Positions 56,452-64,000 of a stretch of DNA of 64,000 nucleotides are shown piece by piece. The position numbers were made by a program, and so were the translations under genes. Positions within the stretch are counted from its first letter, which is position 1. Every line of letters begins with the position of its first letter. Below the pieces are notes generated by a model. The model saw only the letters and a list, made by a program, of their open reading frames with translations. It was not told where the DNA came from and ran no database searches. This DNA is from BD2-11 sp965115885 (GTDB lineage: Bacteria; Gemmatimonadota; Gemmatimonadetes; Longimicrobiales; Gaopeijiaceae). The stretch is from NCBI GenBank assembly GCA_965115885.1, contig OZ220479.1:1736001-1800000 (forward strand). Direction: 5' to 3'.

Positions 56452-57156
56452 CTACATCCTCCTCGATGCCCAGACGACGCGGCCGATGACGCGGATCTCG
56501 TCGACGAGGCGCTCGTAGCTCTCGTACTCCGGGTTGAGCGACTTGATCAGGACTCGGGGCGGGTCGGAGTTCGGCACGTGCTCGACGCGCTTCGCGACGC
56601 ACCCCATGCCGTCCCAGATCGCGAACACGCCCGGCGGCGTCGGCGCCGTACGGCTCACGTCGACCAGCACGCGGTCGCCGGCCGACAGCAGCGGCTCCAT
56701 CGAGTCGCCCTCGACGGCGAGCATCCGCAGGTCCTCCGCCCGCGCGCGGAACTCGTGGCGCACGACGGGATCCGCGAACAGCCACCGCGCCACCGCCCTG
56801 GGCTCGTCGTCCCACATGCCGATCCCCGCCGCGGCGCGCACGTCGATCTCGGGAACCGCCGCGTAACCCCTCGGCACGACGCGCGAGGCGGTCGGCGCCT
56901 TCAAGTGCGCCCCCATTTCTCGCGGGTGCCGCAACAGGTCGGGACTGCACCCGACGTGCTCGGCGAGCGCCTCGCGGTCGTGTTCGCCGAGCACCCGGGG
57001 CGTGCCCCGATGGATGAACTGGTGCATGTACGCGCCGTTTCGGCCCATCGCGAGCGACGCCATCCGCAGGCTCGAGCGGCTATCCGCCAGCAGCGCGACG
57101 ATCCGTCGGCGCACCGGGTCCAGTTCCGAGTCGTCCCTTCTCGTGCGTCTCATCAT
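56452..57156 (-). CDS. S24-family (LexA/CI-like) repressor
   Basis: 234 residues from ATG 57156. The N-terminal DNA-binding half (LADSRSSLRMASLAMGRNGA, then LAEHVGCSPDLL) is followed by an S24 peptidase domain with the catalytic Ser152 in VEGDSMEPLLSAGDRVLVD and Lys189 in CVAKRVEHV. Such proteins repress mobile-element genes and self-cleave when RecA is activated by DNA damage. It is divergent from the HTH/trb operon, with a 280-bp shared control region, so it most likely represses conjugative transfer and its own gene. The frame is open upstream to 57393, but that part is not protein-like. Confidence 0.88.
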   Translation of the reverse strand: MMRRTRRDDSELDPVRRRIVALLADSRSSLRMASLAMGRNGAYMHQFIHRGTPRVLGEHDREALAEHVGCSPDLLRHPREMGAHLKAPTASRVVPRGYAAVPEIDVRAAAGIGMWDDEPRAVARWLFADPVVRHEFRARAEDLRMLAVEGDSMEPLLSAGDRVLVDVSRTAPTPPGVFAIWDGMGCVAKRVEHVPNSDPPRVLIKSLNPEYESYERLVDEIRVIGRVVWASRRM

Positions 57157-57436
57157 GTAGAGGACACTACCTACGCGACCCGGTCCGCGCAAGTCCCGCC
57201 GACCTGCGCGCCCGATTCGACGGCTCCTGCCCCTGACGTTCCGCCGCAATCTCGAAAGGGCTGATGTCCACTGGTTTCGCGCCCTCGGACCAGGAGTTCC
57301 GAGGCTCCGGCACGCGACTGGCGGAGCCGGTCGACGACCCGAATCGCGCATCTCGTTGCGATCGAACGACGTGGGAAAAAGACCATATCCCATACACTTG
57401 CGTTATTTGCCAACATGGTGTTCGGATTCCCGCACG
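57157..57436. promoter_or_regulatory. divergent control region between the S24 repressor and the transfer operon
   Basis: 280 bp between divergent starts. The AT-rich part at about 57366-57420 (GGGAAAAAGACCATATCCCA, TTGCGTTATTTGCCAACATG) is the probable site of promoters and repressor operators. On the minus strand TTGGCA is followed by AATAACGCAAGTGTATG (17) and GGATAT. No certain operator palindrome was identified. Confidence 0.45.
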
Positions 57437-57724
57437 ATGGAGAACCTGACGAACGAGTTCGAGCGGCGCGTGGAGGCGTTCCTGCGGCGGTCGCGGCTCT
57501 CGCCTTCGGAGTTCGGCGAGCGGGCGGTCGGCGACCGGAAGTTCGTGGGCGACGTGCGGCGGGGCCGTTCGCCGCGGTTGGCGACGGCGGACCGGGTGCT
57601 GGCGTTCATGGCGGAGTGGGAGCGCGCGCACGGACACGAGTCGTCGTCGGGGGATCGGTCGGTCGCGTCCGGGCCGGGGACGTCCGGGCGGAAACACACC
57701 ATTAATAAGGAGTCGAGGAGATGA
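57437..57724 (+). CDS. Small HTH transcriptional regulator of the transfer operon
   Basis: 95 residues from ATG 57437. The pattern FLRRSRLSPSEFGERAVGDR with KFVGDVRRGRSPRLATADRV matches short lambda-repressor-like HTH proteins found at the head of conjugation clusters. The C-terminal 30 residues are low-complexity. The stop overlaps the trbC ATG (ATGA), so it is co-translated with the T4SS and lies opposite the S24 repressor. Likely an operon-specific activator or antirepressor, by position only. Confidence 0.65.
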   Translation: MENLTNEFERRVEAFLRRSRLSPSEFGERAVGDRKFVGDVRRGRSPRLATADRVLAFMAEWERAHGHESSSGDRSVASGPGTSGRKHTINKESRR

Positions 57725-57996
57725 GGGGATCGCTGCGGGCCGCGCTGGCCGCGCTGTGGGCGCTGGCGCCGAGCGCGGTGCGGGCGCAGGGCACGAGCCC
57801 GTGGGTGGAGGCGGTGAACGAGCTGCAGGCTCAGTTCACGGGTCCGATCGCTCGGGGGCTGTCGCTGGTCGCCATCGTGGTGGGCGGGCTGATGTTCGCG
57901 TTCGGGGAGGGCGGGAGCAAGCGCACGCTGGCCGGGATCATCTTCGGGATCGGGATGGCGATGGGCGCGGTGAACTTCCTGGCGTGGCTGTTCTGA
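57721..57996 (+). CDS. trbC: TrbC/VirB2-type pilin subunit
   Basis: 91 residues: a long signal peptide (RAALAALWALAPSAVRAQG), a short helix (WVEAVNELQAQFTGPIARG) and two membrane helices (LSLVAIVVGGLMFAFGEGGS, LAGIIFGIGMAMGAVNFLAW) separated by a charged GGSKR loop. This is the TrbC/VirB2 pattern: it builds the conjugative pilus from inner-membrane pilin. AAGGAG lies 11 bases upstream of the ATG. The stop overlaps the trbD start (TGATG). Confidence 0.88.
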   Translation: MRGSLRAALAALWALAPSAVRAQGTSPWVEAVNELQAQFTGPIARGLSLVAIVVGGLMFAFGEGGSKRTLAGIIFGIGMAMGAVNFLAWLF

Positions 57997-58298
57997 TGCG
58001 GGGTTCGAGGCGCTGGATGGGCTACGCGGCGCTGAACCGTCCGCTGACGGTGCTGGGCGTCGAGCGGCGTCTGTTCCTCTTGGGCTCGACGCTGGCGGCT
58101 GCGGTGTGGAACGCGACGGCGTCGCTGGCGGCGGGCGGAGCGGTGTTCGCGGCCTGCCACGGCGCCGGCTGGCTGGCGGGCCGCCGGGATCCGGCGTTGC
58201 TCGCGACGCTGCGGGCGGCGATGCGCCACCCGTCGAGATACGACCCGGGCAAATGGGTGGCCGAGCCGTGGCGTCTCCGCATCCGGGCGGACTCGTGA
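57996..58298 (+). CDS. trbD: TrbD/VirB3-type T4SS protein
   Basis: 100 residues with ALNRPLTVLGVERRLFLLGS at 12-31, the VirB3/TrbD signature, and one hydrophobic region at about 28-60. A short inner-membrane partner of the VirB4 ATPase. Starts overlapping trbC and overlaps trbE by GTGA. Confidence 0.85.
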   Translation: MRGSRRWMGYAALNRPLTVLGVERRLFLLGSTLAAAVWNATASLAAGGAVFAACHGAGWLAGRRDPALLATLRAAMRHPSRYDPGKWVAEPWRLRIRADS

Positions 58299-60742
58299 GG
58301 GTCGCCGGGGAACGCGCGGCCTACGGGGCGGCGGGCTCGCTGGCCGAGGAGCTGCCCTACTGGGGTTGGCTGGCCGACGGTCGGGCCTGCCTGACCCGTT
58401 CGGGCGAACTGATCGCGGTGGGCCGGATCCGGGCGGCGACGACGGACGGGCGCACGCCCGAACAGATGGACGGCGTGCTGGGCCGCTGGCAACGACTGCT
58501 CTCGGGGCTGGGCCCCGAGACGCGCCTCCAGTTCCACCTGCTGCGCCGCCCCGTTCCGGAGACCGATGCGGAAGAGGGGAACGGCTCCGGGATCGCCAAG
58601 ATCTCGGGTCGGAAGCGTCGCGCGTTCCTGGCCGGGCGCGTGCAACGCCTCGACGCCTACGCGATCTGGTCTCAGGACCCCGGTCTTCGCGCGTCCGCTC
58701 GCGGCTCGAAGGCGGGACCGGCGGCGCGGCTCTCGCGATTGCGGAGGCGGCGCGGCAAGGCGGCGACGACCCATCTCGCGTCGGAGATCGAAGCGGCGGC
58801 CGAGCGGTTCCACGCGACGGTCGAGGCGGGCCGCTCGCTGGTGGCCGAGCACACGCCGGTCGAGATGCTGGGTGCGGTCGAGGCGTCCCGCCTGCTGTGC
58901 GAGCTGATCAACCGTCCCGGCACGGCGTGGGACGGCGCGACGGGCAGCGGCATGAACTGGCGGCTCGCGATCTCGGAGCTCGAGGCGGAGCGTTCGCACC
59001 TGCGGCTGGACGGCGAGCCGACGATCCTGTATTCGCTGGTCTCGCCGCCGGGCCGTGCGCGCGCCAACCTGCTCGAGGACCTGTACTGCCTGGACGCGAC
59101 GCTGACGGTGTCGCTCGAGTGGCGGCCGTGGACGGTCGAGGCGGCGCGCCGACGGATCCGAAGCGCGCAGCGGCACTACTTCGCGCGTCGCTACTCGATG
59201 ATGGCGCACGCGCAGGAGACGCAAGGCACGGCGGCGGCGATGGTCGATTCGGCGGCGGCGGCCGAGTCGGACCGGCTGGGCGGCGCGTTGGTCGAACTCG
59301 AGGCCGACGGCGTGGCGTACGGCGAGGCGTCGCTGACGGTCGCGCTGCACGGCGACTTGGCCGAGATCGAGCGCCTGGACGGCGACGTGCGCCGGATCTT
59401 CGCCGCGCACGACGCTAAAGTGGTCCGCGAGAGCTATGGCCAGCTGCCCGCATGGTTCGCGCGCCTTCCGGCCCAGCCGAGGCGCCGACAGGTGCGCGGG
59501 GTGTTCGCGTCGGCGGGCCTGACGGCGTGCATGGCGCCGGTGTTCGGTCCGCCGAGGGGAACGGCGTGGAGCGGTCATCTCGGCCGCGAGTCGCTCGCGA
59601 CGTTCGAGACGCGGTGGCGCACGGCGTACGGTCACGACCTGTTCGCGGGCGACGTCGGCCACACGCTGGTGCTCGGCGCGACGGGCTCGGGCAAGAGCTT
59701 CGCGCTGAACTTCCTCTTGGTCGAGGCGCTCAAGTACGACCCCCGGGTGCTGATCCTGGACCTGGGCGGCTCGTACCGCTGGCTGACGCGGTTCGTCGGA
59801 GGTCGGCATCTCGAGCTCGCGCCGGGCGAGGCGGAGGCTTCGCTCCGGTTGCAGCCGTTCGGGCTGCCCGCGACGACGCGCACGTTCCAGTTCCTGACGG
59901 GCTGGGTTCTGAGACTGCTGCGGCTCGGGGGATACGAGCCCGGCGGCGCGGACACGAGCGAGGTCCGGACGCGGATCGAGGACTTGTACGCGCTCGATCT
60001 CCGGCGGCGCACGCTGAGCGTCCTGGCGGGTTCGTTGCCGGCGGCGACGTGGCCGGCGCTCGGCCGCTGGACGGAGGGCGGCGCGTGGGGCGCGTTCTTC
60101 GACAACTCGCCGGCGGGCGCGGCGGACATCGAGTTCCGCGACTGGCAGGTGATCGACCTGGCGGGCGCGGCGGAGCACGCCGACCTGTGCGAGGCGGCGC
60201 TGTCGTACCTGCTCGAGCGGACGCGACTCGAGATCGAGGATCCGGCCGAGACGACGCGGCTGAAGCTGACGGTCGTGGACGAGGCGTGGCGGTACCTGGC
60301 GGACCCTGCGGCGCTGGCCTACCTGGCGGAGGCGGCGAAGACGTGGCGGAAGCGGAACGCCGCGCTGGTGCTGGCGACGCAATCGGCGGGGGACGTGACG
60401 GCGACGGCGGGCGCGGCGGCGCTGCTCGAGTCGATCCCGACGAAGCTGTTCCTCGCGAACCCCGAGCTGCCGGACGAGGCGGCGGCGGCGTTCCGGCTGA
60501 ACGAGTCGGAGGTCGCCGGGATCCGGGCGTTGGCGCCGAAGCGCGAGCTGTACCTGCGGAGGCCGGACGAGGCGGCGGCGCTGCGTCTCGAGGTCGATCC
60601 GGAGAGCTACTGGCTGTACACGTCGTCGCCGCTGGACGCCGAGAAGCGTGCTCGAGCGGTGGCGAAGCACGGTCTCGCGGGCGCGCTCGAAGTCCTGGGT
60701 CGCTCGCGAGCCATTCCCACGAGGAAGGAGGACACGACATGA
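58295..60742 (+). CDS. trbE: TrbE/VirB4-type conjugation ATPase
   Basis: 815 residues, soluble-type VirB4. Walker A is LVLGATGSGKSFALNFLL near 455-470, the Walker B region LKLTVVDEAWRYLADP near 655, with KTWRKRNAALVLATQSAGDV and LFLANPELPDEAAAAF as in TrbE/CagE ATPases. The N-terminal half has YWGWLADGRACLTRSGELIA and ARRYSMMAHAQETQGTAAAM. It powers pilus assembly and substrate transfer at the inner membrane. GTG start overlaps trbD and the stop overlaps the next gene. Length is normal. Confidence 0.93.
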   Translation: MRVAGERAAYGAAGSLAEELPYWGWLADGRACLTRSGELIAVGRIRAATTDGRTPEQMDGVLGRWQRLLSGLGPETRLQFHLLRRPVPETDAEEGNGSGIAKISGRKRRAFLAGRVQRLDAYAIWSQDPGLRASARGSKAGPAARLSRLRRRRGKAATTHLASEIEAAAERFHATVEAGRSLVAEHTPVEMLGAVEASRLLCELINRPGTAWDGATGSGMNWRLAISELEAERSHLRLDGEPTILYSLVSPPGRARANLLEDLYCLDATLTVSLEWRPWTVEAARRRIRSAQRHYFARRYSMMAHAQETQGTAAAMVDSAAAAESDRLGGALVELEADGVAYGEASLTVALHGDLAEIERLDGDVRRIFAAHDAKVVRESYGQLPAWFARLPAQPRRRQVRGVFASAGLTACMAPVFGPPRGTAWSGHLGRESLATFETRWRTAYGHDLFAGDVGHTLVLGATGSGKSFALNFLLVEALKYDPRVLILDLGGSYRWLTRFVGGRHLELAPGEAEASLRLQPFGLPATTRTFQFLTGWVLRLLRLGGYEPGGADTSEVRTRIEDLYALDLRRRTLSVLAGSLPAATWPALGRWTEGGAWGAFFDNSPAGAADIEFRDWQVIDLAGAAEHADLCEAALSYLLERTRLEIEDPAETTRLKLTVVDEAWRYLADPAALAYLAEAAKTWRKRNAALVLATQSAGDVTATAGAAALLESIPTKLFLANPELPDEAAAAFRLNESEVAGIRALAPKRELYLRRPDEAAALRLEVDPESYWLYTSSPLDAEKRARAVAKHGLAGALEVLGRSRAIPTRKEDTT

Positions 60743-61581
60743 GAACTCGAACGACGACCGTCACGATCCTGCCGGGGCTGCTGCTGGTCCCGCTGACGCT
60801 GCCGCCAGCTGCGGTCGGCGCCCAGAGCCCGGATGAAGACGCCGCCCTGCTCCGGGTGCCGGCGGCCGAAGACGGCGGGGAGCGGATCCCGCGACTCCGC
60901 GCGCGCATACGCCACACGACGGTGATCGTGCTGCCGGCAGGGGAGCGGATCCTCGACTTCGTGACCGGCGACTCGGAGTACTGGCGCCTGACGGGCGCGG
61001 CCAACGTCGCGTACCTGAAGCCCCTGGCCGAGGACGTGGCGACGAACGTGGCGCTCGTCTGCGAGTCGGGCCGCATCTACACGTTCCTGGTCTCGGAACG
61101 CGGCGACAAGCCGCCCCATCTAGTCGTCCGCGTCGAGTCGGGCGCGGAAGCGGCGACGACGACGGCCGGGGGCGCGCCCGCGTTCGTCGCGCGGAGCGAG
61201 GTCGCGGCCTACCGCGAGATGGCCGAGACGGCGGCCGGGGCCGCGCGCCGGGCGCGTGCGGAGGCGGAAGCCGAGATCGAGGCGTTCCGTGCGGCGTATC
61301 CCGGTCGGCTGGCGTTCGAGTACCGGCTCGACGGCGACGCGACGAAGCGGCCGTTCCTGGTCGAGGCGATGTGGCACGACGGGCGGTTCACCTACATCCG
61401 GTCGCGCGCGCAGGAGTCGCCGGCGCTGTACGAGCTGAAGGACGGCGAGCCGAGCCTGGTCGCGTTCGACCTCGACGAGGACGGGCTCTACACGGTGCGC
61501 CACGTGCTGGGCGACGGGTGGCTGCGGATCGGAGACGAGCGCGCACGCTGGCGGTTCGAGCCCCGGGAGGGGTCGAGATGA
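60739..61581 (+). CDS. trbG: TrbG/VirB9-type T4SS outer-complex protein
   Basis: 280 residues. A signal peptide (ILPGLLLVPLTLPPAAVGAQ) is followed by a VirB9/TrbG/CagX-like N-terminal domain: TTVIVLPAGERILDFVTGDS, EYWRLTGAANVAYLKPLAED, TNVALVCESGRIYTFLVSER. The C-terminal FTYIRSRAQESPALYELKDG region matches the outer-membrane-proximal domain that contacts VirB7/VirB10. The ATG has GGAAGGAGG upstream and overlaps trbE. Assembly into the periplasmic core complex is inferred from family. Confidence 0.85.
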   Translation: MRTRTTTVTILPGLLLVPLTLPPAAVGAQSPDEDAALLRVPAAEDGGERIPRLRARIRHTTVIVLPAGERILDFVTGDSEYWRLTGAANVAYLKPLAEDVATNVALVCESGRIYTFLVSERGDKPPHLVVRVESGAEAATTTAGGAPAFVARSEVAAYREMAETAAGAARRARAEAEAEIEAFRAAYPGRLAFEYRLDGDATKRPFLVEAMWHDGRFTYIRSRAQESPALYELKDGEPSLVAFDLDEDGLYTVRHVLGDGWLRIGDERARWRFEPREGSR

Positions 61582-62837
61582 GCCGCTGGAGGCAACTGGT
61601 CAAGCCCCCGAAGGGCGCGCTGCCGGCGGGCGTCGTCACGAAGGCGGGGATCGCGCTGATCGCCGTGCTGGTCGCCGGACTGCTGTTCTCCTCATCGCTG
61701 ACGGGTCCCGACGGGACGGAAGAGGGCTCCCAAGCGGCGGGGCCGCGCGCGGTGGACGACCGGGCGGGTCGTTCGTTCGAGGGGCGACTGCGGCAGGAGG
61801 CGGAGCGCGAGACGCTGCGGGCCGAAGCCGAGTCCCGCGACGAGCCTGCGGACCGGCCGGTCGCGGGCGTGACGGAGATGGCCGCAGTCGAGCCGGAAGG
61901 CGGGGCGGTCGGTCGAGCGGTCGGCGTGGGACGGGCGGAGGCGGAACTCCGCGAGGCGCTCCGGCTCGAGGAGGTCGAGCGCAGGACTCGTTCGCTGCGC
62001 TCGCCTCCGGTCGCCGAGTCGTACCGCGACCGTGGCGGATTCCAGGGCGCCGACCGGGCGCCAGGCGGCAGTGTCCGGGAGGGGGAGGAGGAGCTCGCGG
62101 ACGCCGTCTTCGAGGAGACGCTCGCCTCGTTCGAGCGGTCGCTTGCGGCGCTCGACGGCGAGATCGCGGCCGGACTGGCGAGCGGAGGAGTCCCCCCAAC
62201 CACTGCCGGGCCGACGTCGCCGCGCACTCCGGCTTCCTCCACGCGTGTCGCGGCGGAGCCGGTCCGCGTGGTCCGACCGAACGATCCGCCGGGCTGGGAG
62301 CGGATCCGCGAGGGCTCGTTCCTCGAGGCGGTGCTGTTGACGCAGCTCTCGGGCGAGTTCCTCGGCCCGGCGCTCGCCATGGTGTCCGTTCCGTTCCATT
62401 CGGCCGACGGCCAGCGCGTGCTGATCCCGCGCGGCGCGCGCGTCGTCGGGACCGCCCAAGCCGTCCGTCACCGCGACCAGGGCCGGCTCGCCGTGGCATT
62501 CCACCGGCTGCTGTTTCCCGACGGCAGCTGGATCGACCTCGAGTTCTCAGGTCTCGACCAGACGGGAGCCGCGGCGCTCCGCGACCAGGTCGACCGCCAC
62601 CACTTCTCGACGTTTCTGGCCGCCGGCGCCGTCGGCGCGATCAGCGGACTCGCGCTTGCCGGAGCGCCGCCGTACGGCGTTCGGGCGGGCGTCGGCCAGG
62701 GGCTCGGCCAGAGCGCCGCGTCGACGCTCGACCGGTTCCTCAACCGGCTTCCCACGGTGACGATCCGCGCCGGCCACCGGCTTCGCATCTGGTTCACTGC
62801 GGACGTTCTAGTCCCATCCCCCGCTGCGCGCCGATAG
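61578..62837 (+). CDS. trbI: TrbI/VirB10-type T4SS core protein
   Basis: 419 residues: a short cytoplasmic N-terminus, one membrane helix (KAGIALIAVLVAGLLFSSSL at 22-41), a long charged low-complexity periplasmic linker to about 220, then the TrbI domain: GSFLEAVLLTQLSGEFLGPA, VLIPRGARVVGTAQAV, LAVAFHRLLFPDGSWIDLE and the C-terminal PTVTIRAGHRLRIWFTADV. It spans both membranes and couples ATP energy to the outer channel. ATG overlaps trbG. Confidence 0.92.
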   Translation: MSRWRQLVKPPKGALPAGVVTKAGIALIAVLVAGLLFSSSLTGPDGTEEGSQAAGPRAVDDRAGRSFEGRLRQEAERETLRAEAESRDEPADRPVAGVTEMAAVEPEGGAVGRAVGVGRAEAELREALRLEEVERRTRSLRSPPVAESYRDRGGFQGADRAPGGSVREGEEELADAVFEETLASFERSLAALDGEIAAGLASGGVPPTTAGPTSPRTPASSTRVAAEPVRVVRPNDPPGWERIREGSFLEAVLLTQLSGEFLGPALAMVSVPFHSADGQRVLIPRGARVVGTAQAVRHRDQGRLAVAFHRLLFPDGSWIDLEFSGLDQTGAAALRDQVDRHHFSTFLAAGAVGAISGLALAGAPPYGVRAGVGQGLGQSAASTLDRFLNRLPTVTIRAGHRLRIWFTADVLVPSPAARR

Positions 62838-62856
62838 CGCGAAAAGGACTTCGCCC

Positions 62857-63756
62857 ATGCATCGCATCCTCGCTCCCGTCCTGCTCGCGGCGCTCTCGAC
62901 GGTCGCCGCCGCGCCCGCGAGCGCCCAGTTCGACTTCGGCAGCTGGGCTCAGCGCGCCCAGATGATCGCGAACCAACTGCGGCAAATCTCGAACCAGGCC
63001 CGCCAGCTCCAAAGCATGACCCGCCAGGTCTCCGAGCTCGAGAGCCAGCTCGACCACATGCGGCGCGCCGCGCGCGGCGAACTCGACGCGCTGACCGAGC
63101 CGTTCTCGAGGCTGGCGGCCGGGCCCGTCGACCGGGTCGGCGACGGCGTCGCCTGGGGCTCCGACTTCGACGGCGCGGGCCGCGAAACGGTCGAGGCCGT
63201 CCGGCGCTTCGGCGTCGGCGGCTCGTTCACCGAGCTCTGGCGCGCCGCCCACGGGACGGCCGACCGGGTGGACGAGATGGACGTCCTCGACCTCCACCGG
63301 CGCCTCCCGCCGCGCGCGGCGACGCGCGCGCTCGAGGACCATCGCCGCGACCGGGAGGCCGCCGACCGGCGTCGCGTCCTGGACTACGCGGCGCTCGACG
63401 CTGCCGCCGCGCTCGCCGAGACGGTCGAGCGCGCGCGCGGCTCGTTCGCCGGCCTGACGGCGAACGGCAACCTCTCGAACACGGCGCTTCAGCAGGCGGG
63501 CGTCGCGGCGGCGCTGAGCCGAGGACGGATCGACGCGGCCGTCGGCCAAGCGCTCGCCCACCAACTGGCACGCGAAGCCGGACGGGCGCGGCAGACCGAA
63601 CTCGCGCGCCTCGAATGGCTCGCCCGCTGGCGCGAGGGCCGCGAGCGGGCCAACGGGCTGGCCCGGACGCTGCGGGAGTCCGCGACGGCGAACCGGGACG
63701 CCCTGCGCACCGGACTGCTGCTGCGCGTCCCGTCGTCCCACGACCGCGACTTCTGA
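62857..63756 (+). CDS. trbJ: TrbJ/VirB5-type periplasmic T4SS protein
   Basis: 299 residues with a signal peptide (ILAPVLLAALSTVAAAPASA) and a coiled-coil-rich mature region (QIANQL-type repeats: MIANQLRQISNQARQLQSMT, RQVSELESQLDHMRRAARGE), ending with LARLEWLARWREGRERANGL. This fits TrbJ/VirB5 minor pilus proteins. It follows trbI by 19 bp, the only non-overlapping junction of the operon so far, and trbL follows after 19 bp. Confidence 0.85.
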   Translation: MHRILAPVLLAALSTVAAAPASAQFDFGSWAQRAQMIANQLRQISNQARQLQSMTRQVSELESQLDHMRRAARGELDALTEPFSRLAAGPVDRVGDGVAWGSDFDGAGRETVEAVRRFGVGGSFTELWRAAHGTADRVDEMDVLDLHRRLPPRAATRALEDHRRDREAADRRRVLDYAALDAAAALAETVERARGSFAGLTANGNLSNTALQQAGVAAALSRGRIDAAVGQALAHQLAREAGRARQTELARLEWLARWREGRERANGLARTLRESATANRDALRTGLLLRVPSSHDRDF

Positions 63757-63775
63757 TCGGAGGAACACGGACGCC

Positions 63776-64000
63776 ATGCAACTGCCCCCGCAGTCGGTCG
63801 ACCCGAACGTCCCGACCCGGATCCCGCCCGATCAGCTCCAGGACTTCAAGAGCTTCCTCGACGTCGTGCTCGACTCGGTCGTCGCCGGCGCGGCGCCCGA
63901 CGTGCACGCCGTCGGGCTCCAGCTCTGGGGCGGGCTCGCCGCCGTCATGGTCGCCTGGACGGGCCTCAAGATCGCGTTCAGCGGCACGTTCGACGCCTGG
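63776..64000 (+). CDS. trbL: TrbL/VirB6-type membrane protein, cut by window edge
   Basis: 75 residues visible from ATG 63776, preceded by GGAGGAACAC. After a polar N-terminus (PPQSVDPNVPTRIPPDQLQD) it has FLDVVLDSVVAGAAP and the first membrane helix LQLWGGLAAVMVAWTGLKIA, as in TrbL/VirB6 polytopic proteins. The remainder and any trbF, trbB or relaxase genes lie beyond the edge. Confidence 0.75.
   Translation, partial: MQLPPQSVDPNVPTRIPPDQLQDFKSFLDVVLDSVVAGAAPDVHAVGLQLWGGLAAVMVAWTGLKIAFSGTFDAW

Overview
The window is high-GC bacterial chromosome. Its core genes (recA, alaS, IspE and PdxJ biosynthesis), many GTG starts, overlapping stop/start pairs and secreted or outer-membrane proteins suggest a Gram-negative environmental lineage. 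Gemmatimonadota is my best guess, at low confidence, because no rRNA is present and I could not run a search.

Layout. (1) 1-12828, minus strand: an edge-truncated TPR lipoprotein, then a tightly overlapped housekeeping cluster read alaS, an unknown 97-aa protein, cca, rarA, hflX, pdxJ, a flippase-like membrane protein and ispE, with recA just upstream. (2) 13332-20679, plus strand: a 1671-aa DUF4011/helicase/Vsr-like/DUF3320 protein, then DUF547, GT2 and DUF2064 genes. (3) 20796-22600, minus: an outer-membrane-type protein and a CcmD-like peptide. (4) 22738-28970, minus: a DUF499 ATPase and a DUF1156-type DNA methylase whose 5' end has been removed. (5) About 28.9-40.3 kb: mobile DNA with no intact housekeeping gene. 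It holds a possible structured ncRNA with a terminator, fragments of IS21 and IS110 elements, a complete IS21-family element, three copies of a repeat with a covarying stem, and a large NACHT/STAND protein with a C-terminal PD-(D/E)XK nuclease. That gene is bracketed by about 84-bp inverted repeats. (6) 40366-56124, minus: a defence island with a metallopeptidase-like protein, a tiny membrane peptide, a 1708-aa nuclease-STAND ATPase, a Type I restriction-modification set (hsdR frameshifted, hsdS fused to a nucleotidyltransferase-like domain, hsdM) and a methyltransferase-BsuBI/PstI-type nuclease fusion. (7) 56452-64000: an S24 repressor divergent from an HTH regulator and a Trb/VirB-type conjugation operon (trbC, D, E, G, I, J, L) that runs off the edge.

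How it fits together: parts 4-7 look like an integrative conjugative element or genomic island that has collected anti-phage modules next to the recA region. No integrase or attachment site is visible. The S24 repressor and the small HTH protein probably control transfer. The restriction and STAND genes form one co-directional defence block.

The most unusual features are four. The NACHT-nuclease gene lies between long inverted repeats with no transposase. A roughly 130-bp promoter/leader is duplicated, each copy carrying the same TTGCGC-17-TACTRT promoter 51 nt before an ATG, one upstream of the nuclease-STAND gene and one upstream of the peptide/metallopeptidase pair. The repeat family shows compensatory base changes. 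A candidate ncRNA of about 120 nt ends in a strong terminator beside the truncated methylase.
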